A stretch of DNA of 9,284 nt from Litorimonas sp049647245 (GTDB lineage Bacteria; Pseudomonadota; Alphaproteobacteria; Caulobacterales; Maricaulaceae), in assembly GCA_049647245.1 (NCBI GenBank), contig JBARXH010000146.1, positions 1 to 9,284 on the forward strand, given 5' to 3'. The notes beneath the pieces are model-generated. The model was not told the origin of the DNA. It did no database searches and worked only from the letters and a program-made list of their open reading frames with translations. The translations under genes and the position numbers were made by a program. Of this stretch, positions 6,443-9,284 are shown one piece after another. Within the stretch, counting starts at the first letter, position 1. Every line of letters starts with the position of its first letter.

Positions 6443-6482
6443 AAGCCTTTTGGCAGGCTTGCCCCGCCTTGGAAAGCGGGGC
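6443..6482 (-). promoter_or_regulatory. Tandem hairpins covering the dnaX ribosome binding site
   Basis: In the dnaX mRNA, GCCCCGC (6482-6476) pairs with GCGGGGC (6467-6461) across an 8-base loop. The next base begins AAGCCT (6460-6455), which pairs with AGGCTT (6448-6443) across GCCAAA. The second stem ends 3 bases before the ATG. The Shine-Dalgarno AAAAGG (6451-6446) lies partly in the loop and partly in the 3' arm. The stems are seen directly; a role in limiting dnaX translation is inferred. The first stem could alternatively act on the plus strand in the P450 leader. Confidence 0.5.
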
Positions 6483-6539
6483 GTGTGCCTTGCTCACAGG
6501 ACCATTGCGAACCGTCCGGCGCGGGCGCATGAGGTGGGC

Positions 6540-7961
6540 ATGGGCCGGACCCGACACGATTACAGCCAATGCCCTGCCGCGCGCTGGGAGGGGGGACGGT
6601 TCGTGCCTCCGGCTCCGGTAGCGATCGAGGCGTCCATCGCGGAGTGGGACTGGGTCGACTGGCTCCGCTACGTCCGCGCCTCCAGCCGCAACCCGCTGCA
6701 CGGCATGACGCAAGCGGCTCTGCACGAGTTCGACGAAGCCGCGACGGGTCTGGGCGGGGTCTTCTACACGCCCACCCGGCCGGAGTCGCTGCGCGAAGCC
6801 TTCGTGGAGAAGGCCGAAAGCCTGCGCCATTCGCGGCTCCGCAACGCCATTTTGGTTCCTGCCCTGCGCGAGGGCCTGCTGACGACGGAGGGCGAACGCT
6901 GGCGGCAGGATCGGCGCGCCCTCGCCCCGCTCTTCACGCCGCGCCACGTGGCGGGCTATGCCGACGGCATCCGGCGCTCCGCCGCACCGCATCTGGACCG
7001 GTTGTTCGACGGACCCGAAGTGGCGTTCGACGCCGCCATGGTGGACCTGACCTACCAGGTGCTCAGCGACGTCATGTTCTCCGGCGAACTGGACGGCGGC
7101 CGCGCGGCGAACCTGCGCGACATCGACCGGTTCCTGTCCAGCATGGGGCGGCCGGACCCGCTGGACTTCACGCCTCTGCCGAAATGGGTGCCGCGCCCGA
7201 CCCGCATCGGACGCATGGGCATCGTCAAGCGCCTGCGCCGCCAGGTCAGCGCGCTGGCCCGGTCGCGCCGGGCGAGCATGGCCGCGGGCGAGACCGTGCC
7301 GGACGACCTGCTGGGCCTGATCCTGTCCGTCACCGGACCGGACGGCGAACCGTTCACCGAGGCGCAGGTCGAGGACCAGATGATCACCTTCATCGCGGCC
7401 GGGCACGAAACCACCAGCCGGGCGCTCACCTTCCTGATCTATCTCCTGTCTCAGGACACGGAGGCGCGCGACCGGATGGAGGCGGAGTGCGACGCCCTCG
7501 ACCCCGCGCGGCCTGCGACCGAGTGGGCAGACGCCCTGCCCTTCACCTATGCCTGTTTCGAAGAGACGATGCGCCTCTATCCGCCTGCGCCTTTCCTGTC
7601 GCGGGAACTGGCCAAGCCACAGACCTTGGGCGGACACGAGCTGCCCAAGGGGGCCATCGTGTTCGGAAGCCTGTGGATGCTGCACCGCCACCGCAAGCTC
7701 TGGGACCAGCCGGACGCCTTCGTGCCGGAGCGGTTTCTGCCGGAGAACAGGGAGACGATCGGACGGTTCCAGTACCTGCCCTTCGGTCTCGGCCCGCATG
7801 TCTGCATCGGCGCGCGTTTCGCGCAGCTGGAAGCGATCGTCCTTATCGCGCTCATGGCGCGAGGGTACCGCTTCACCCTGGCGTCCGATCACCCCTGGCC
7901 CATGGCCCGGGTGACGGTGCGCCCTGAGACGCCGTTGATGATGCGCGTGGAGCGCAGATAG
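6540..7961 (+). CDS. Cytochrome P450
   Basis: A 473-residue soluble heme monooxygenase, no membrane anchor seen. Diagnostic motifs: I-helix AAGHETTSR (286-294), ExxR as ETMR (342-345), a PERF segment (about 397-400) and heme loop FGLGPHVCIG with Cys422 as the thiolate ligand. All fit the consensus. ATG 6540 is chosen because GAGG lies 5 bases upstream and the family-like sequence starts soon after. The open frame runs back to 6417 but would overlap the start of dnaX on the other strand. No ferredoxin, ferredoxin reductase, regulator or substrate-specific partner lies beside it, and no reductase domain is fused, so it must borrow its redox chain from elsewhere. Substrate unknown. It sits between dnaX and ffs, genes that are often neighbours, suggesting it was added there. 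Confidence 0.95.
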   Translation: MGRTRHDYSQCPAARWEGGRFVPPAPVAIEASIAEWDWVDWLRYVRASSRNPLHGMTQAALHEFDEAATGLGGVFYTPTRPESLREAFVEKAESLRHSRLRNAILVPALREGLLTTEGERWRQDRRALAPLFTPRHVAGYADGIRRSAAPHLDRLFDGPEVAFDAAMVDLTYQVLSDVMFSGELDGGRAANLRDIDRFLSSMGRPDPLDFTPLPKWVPRPTRIGRMGIVKRLRRQVSALARSRRASMAAGETVPDDLLGLILSVTGPDGEPFTEAQVEDQMITFIAAGHETTSRALTFLIYLLSQDTEARDRMEAECDALDPARPATEWADALPFTYACFEETMRLYPPAPFLSRELAKPQTLGGHELPKGAIVFGSLWMLHRHRKLWDQPDAFVPERFLPENRETIGRFQYLPFGLGPHVCIGARFAQLEAIVLIALMARGYRFTLASDHPWPMARVTVRPETPLMMRVERR

Positions 7962-8012
7962 GCCGGCAGGGGCAATGGTGCGGCTCCGGCGCTGATCCGG
8001 GCAAAGGGTAGG

Positions 8013-8168
8013 AAAAGGGCCTTCCGCGAGGGGCGGCGGACGCTTTTGGTGTGCCACTGCCGGTGAACCCGAAGGCTGGAGTGGACGATAGGGGTTGCAG
8101 GGCGCGGCACGCGTCAGCCGGACCCTCGCGGAAGGAGGTGTTGCGGACGGCCAACGGGCCGACCGAAC
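8013..8168 (-). ncRNA. Candidate structured small RNA, family not recognised
   Basis: Bases 8020-8032 and 8123-8135 are a perfect 13-bp inverted repeat. Pairing continues inward: 8034-8037 with 8117-8120, 8039-8043 with 8111-8115, 8051-8055 with 8106-8110, 8057-8060 with 8097-8100, and 8066-8070 with 8092-8096, separated by small mismatches and bulges. The result is a rod of about 116 bases. The minus strand is favoured because CCCTTTTCC follows the closing stem (8019-8011), a GCTATAAA element lies upstream (8183-8176), and a 5-bp hairpin with a CGTT loop (8161-8148) precedes it, giving a transcript of about 155 bases. The size resembles 6S RNA, but I cannot confirm its central bubble. A palindromic mini-element or a plus-strand P450 3' structure are alternatives. 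Confidence 0.4.
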
Positions 8169-8175
8169 AGGGACG

Positions 8176-8183
8176 TTTATAGC
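8176..8183 (-). promoter_or_regulatory. Candidate -10 element for the structured RNA
   Basis: GCTATAAA read on the minus strand fits both a TATAAA -10 and most of the Caulobacter GCTANAWC -10. Transcription would start near 8168. No good -35 is seen at the expected distance (the bases there read about TAATCCG), so the call is tentative. Confidence 0.25.
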
Positions 8184-8400
8184 GCAGGAGCGGACGGCGC
8201 GGATTAGATTGCGGGACCTTCCGGCAAACCTTTGAAACAGCCGCATTTGTCAGACGCTCGAACGCGGACGGCTGCCATCCAGGCCGGGAGGCTCCGGCAA
8301 TCCGTGCCGGGGACGGTTGCCGTGTCGGCCCCGACTCGATCCGGCGTCCAGAGCGGCGAGAGCGGAGAGTGGACGGCGTGAGCCAGTCTCTTCATCGCAC

Positions 8401-8426
8401 AAAAAAAGCCGCCCTTCCGGGCGGCT
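8401..8426 (-). terminator. Intrinsic terminator of ffs
   Basis: On the minus strand AGCCGCCC (8426-8419) pairs with GGGCGGCT (8414-8407) around a GGAA tetraloop. The last T of the stem opens a run of seven T residues (8407-8401). This is a textbook Rho-independent terminator, 11 bases after the closing helix of the SRP RNA. It would also end any transcript reading in from the outer-membrane protein gene. Confidence 0.94.
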
Positions 8427-8437
8427 GACTAATAGGT

Positions 8438-8532
8438 GGAAGACCGGGATCCGACCCGCGGGCGAATCGTTACGGCTGCTTCGTTCCCGACCTGACCGGG
8501 TTGGCGAAAGCCCACGTCCGGGCCGATCTTCC
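8438..8532 (-). ncRNA. ffs: Signal recognition particle RNA, small (4.5S) type
   Basis: The RNA that pairs with Ffh protein to target membrane and secreted proteins to the SecYEG/YidC machinery during translation. The conserved domain IV lies at 8474-8497. It reads GGTCAGGTC, then GGGAAC, then GAAGCAGCC on the minus strand, with the GGAA tetraloop and the asymmetric AGCAG-type loop that contact Ffh. The pair closing the tetraloop is G-C here, where E. coli has C-G, so pairing is kept. The ends pair as GGAAGA (8532-8527) with TCTTCC (8443-8438), extended by UCGG with CCGG, and a further GUGGGC/GCCCGC helix follows. About 95 bases, no Alu domain. Promoter and terminator flank it closely. The mature 3' end may extend a few bases (ACC) past 8438. 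Confidence 0.96.
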
Positions 8533-8539
8533 GGATGCG

Positions 8540-8568
8540 TATATGGCGGTCCCGGCGCGTTTAGGCAA
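8540..8568 (-). promoter_or_regulatory. ffs promoter
   Basis: On the minus strand a -35 TTGCCT (8568-8563) is followed after 17 bases by a -10 CATATA (8545-8540). Eight bases further is G8532, exactly where the SRP RNA closing helix begins. The agreement between promoter spacing and the independently folded 5' end supports both. The -35 starts only 26 bases after the stop codon of the outer-membrane protein gene. Confidence 0.65.
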
Positions 8569-8594
8569 GCGGGGCGCGCACGACACCTTGGACG

Positions 8595-9128
8595 CTAGAA
8601 CTTCCGGATGATGGACAGGGTCCAGAGATCGCCCACTCCGGACAGATCGTCCGTATCCGCATCGAGGAAGGTGTACTCCGCACGTACCGCGTTCAGCCGT
8701 GACGGCCCGAACCCGAATTCGATCCCAGCCCCTGCCGCGATGCCGTCTTCGGATCGCGACACGTCGACACCGCCGATCGTCGCGTCGATGTCCGTCGTGT
8801 GGTAGCCGACCCGTCCCACAAGATCGATCCCGTCGGACAGGGGCACGCGTCCGACCAGGAAACCTGCGAGATAATTGTCCACACCCGCTTCGGCGATGAT
8901 GTCGCCCAGCGCGGTGAAGTCTTCGTCCGAGATGCCCAATCCGCCCTGAGCCTCGATTCCGAACAGACCTCCGAACGTATAGCCGAGTTTGCCCGACACG
9001 GCGTAGGTGTCGAACTCCACGGCATCGATGCCGACACCGGCATAGACGCCCATGTCCTGCGCGAAAGCGGCATGGGGAGCGGCGAGCGAGAGGGCGAGCG
9101 CGGCGATGTATTTGGCTGGACGGGTCAT
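8595..9128 (-). CDS. Outer-membrane beta-barrel protein
   Basis: A 177-residue precursor with a signal peptide (MTRPAKYIAALALSLAAPHAAFA, in one hydrophobic run) and probable cleavage after Ala23 before Gln24. The mature 154 residues alternate polar and hydrophobic residues with many Gly and Tyr/Phe, as in VYAGVGIDAVEF, AVSGKLGYTF and LFGIEAQGGLGI. The protein ends LWTLSIIRKF; a final phenylalanine is the usual recognition signal for the BAM complex. Size fits an 8-stranded barrel of the OmpA/OmpX-like beta-barrel superfamily. It has no peptidoglycan-binding domain, so it is not full OmpA. Loops are acidic (ISDEDF, FLDADTDD). ATG 9128 is set by GAGGA six bases upstream and by the signal peptide; the frame is open back to 9194. 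Exact role unknown: possibly an envelope-stability or surface protein. Confidence 0.9.
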   Translation of the reverse strand: MTRPAKYIAALALSLAAPHAAFAQDMGVYAGVGIDAVEFDTYAVSGKLGYTFGGLFGIEAQGGLGISDEDFTALGDIIAEAGVDNYLAGFLVGRVPLSDGIDLVGRVGYHTTDIDATIGGVDVSRSEDGIAAGAGIEFGFGPSRLNAVRAEYTFLDADTDDLSGVGDLWTLSIIRKF

Positions 9129-9146
9129 GGCGGGTCCTCGGCTGTA

Positions 9147-9191
9147 AAATGAATACTCCTCATTTATAAAACATTTCGCCGCACCAGAAAA
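9147..9191 (-). promoter_or_regulatory. Promoter and palindromic operator candidate of the outer-membrane protein gene
   Basis: TATAAA (9168-9163) is a good -10 with a poor -35, TTTTCT (9191-9186), 17 bases upstream. Transcription would start near 9156. A 6-bp-arm palindrome, AAATGA (9147-9152) and TCATTT (9160-9165), is centred on that point and abuts the -10. The placement is what a repressor site would have. The cognate regulator is not identified. Confidence 0.4.
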
Positions 9192-9284
9192 CATCCTTTG
9201 ATGTCAAATGGCATTTCAATCCGGGTCTTGAAGGATGAAACCTAAGCGTGGCGGCCATACGAAGGCTGAGCCTCGTTTCTGGAT
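9192..9284. other. Right-edge intergenic or gene-edge sequence
   Basis: AT-richer than the rest. It holds a small hairpin (ACATC 9191-9195 with GATGT 9200-9204), an orphan TTGACA on the minus strand (9207-9202), and an inverted repeat of TTTCA-ATCC (9214-9222) with GGATGAAA (9233-9240) that has one bulged base. A plus-strand ATG at 9236 opens a frame to the edge (MKPKRGGHTKAEPRFW), but GAAGG directly abuts it. A minus-strand frame from the edge stops near 9243. Neither can be judged on so little sequence. Confidence 0.2.

Larger units (their letters stand above)
7962..8400. other. 439-base stretch without a convincing protein gene
   Basis: This gap separates the P450 stop from the ffs terminator. 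Open frames on both strands are short, lack ribosome binding sites and overlap structured elements or genes, so I do not call them. Its left half holds a long rod-like inverted repeat (8020-8135), described as a separate entry. The right half (about 8200-8400) has only small GC hairpins, for example CCGGC (8293-8297) with GCCGG (8305-8309), and no clear promoter or terminator for the P450. Confidence 0.6.

Noticed and set aside
7873..8154. Small minus-strand frames over the folded element and the P450 tail
   Set aside because: No start signals, composition unlike protein, and better explained by the inverted repeat and the P450 on the other strand.
6042..8246. A 734-codon minus-strand open frame
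   Set aside because: It is antisense to the P450, runs through the structured element and ends inside dnaX in another frame. No family features and no ribosome binding site.
8204..8395. A 63-codon minus-strand frame just after the ffs terminator
   Set aside because: No ribosome binding site or promoter and no recognisable features. I cannot exclude a tiny protein but have no support for one.
7962..8400. RNase P RNA or tmRNA in the gap
   Set aside because: The conserved GAGGAAAGTCC-type P4 segment of RNase P and a CCA-ending tRNA-like end are absent on both strands.
8317..8598. A 93-codon plus-strand frame
   Set aside because: It lies antisense to ffs and its terminator, so it cannot be a normal gene.

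Overview
The window is GC-rich chromosomal DNA from an alphaproteobacterium. A Caulobacterales or Maricaulales/Hyphomonadaceae-type organism fits best. The reasons are the high-GC codon use, the DnaX sequence style, a membrane-anchored LytTR regulator, a stand-alone FMN-binding glutamate-synthase-like protein, and promoter elements that loosely resemble the Caulobacter consensus. This placement is inferred from sequence character, not from a database search. I see no phage, IS element, CRISPR array or tRNA.

Layout, left to right. The left edge (1-111, minus) is the N-terminal end of an exported or lipoprotein gene cut by the window. Upstream of it on the same strand is a four-helix membrane LytTR transcription regulator (224-1090). 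Divergent from that are an enoyl-CoA hydratase/crotonase (1234-2028, plus), a membrane-anchored FMN/Fe-S glutamate-synthase-like protein (2145-3656, plus) and peptide deformylase def (3772-4338, plus). def meets the dnaX-ybaB operon tail to tail: the stop codons of def and ybaB share one CTAG. ybaB (4335-4667) and dnaX (4664-6439) lie on the minus strand and are coupled by a 4-base ATGA overlap. Divergent from dnaX is a bacterial cytochrome P450 (6540-7961, plus). A 439-base stretch without a protein gene follows; it holds a 13-bp-arm, rod-like inverted repeat that may be an undescribed structured RNA. Then comes the small SRP RNA gene ffs (minus, about 8438-8532) with a clear promoter and an intrinsic terminator, and then an 8-strand-type outer-membrane beta-barrel protein (8595-9128, minus). 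The last 156 bases are its AT-richer upstream region.

How the genes relate. The core is a housekeeping information-processing cluster: SRP RNA for membrane targeting, DnaX as clamp loader, YbaB as nucleoid protein, and Def for N-terminal maturation. The order SRP RNA - dnaX - ybaB is a known conserved arrangement (scr-dnaX-yaaK-recR in Bacillus). Here a divergently oriented P450 plus the structured intergenic stretch separates ffs from dnaX, and def occupies the place where recR is often found. The crotonase, the glutamate-synthase-like protein and the P450 are metabolic accessory genes with no partner enzymes in view, so their substrates cannot be assigned.

Most notable non-coding signals: the folded element at about 8013-8168, two back-to-back hairpins directly in front of dnaX that cover its ribosome binding site, alternative hairpins between the crotonase and the glutamate-synthase-like gene, a predicted leaderless start for def, and a palindrome centred on the predicted start of transcription of the outer-membrane protein gene.
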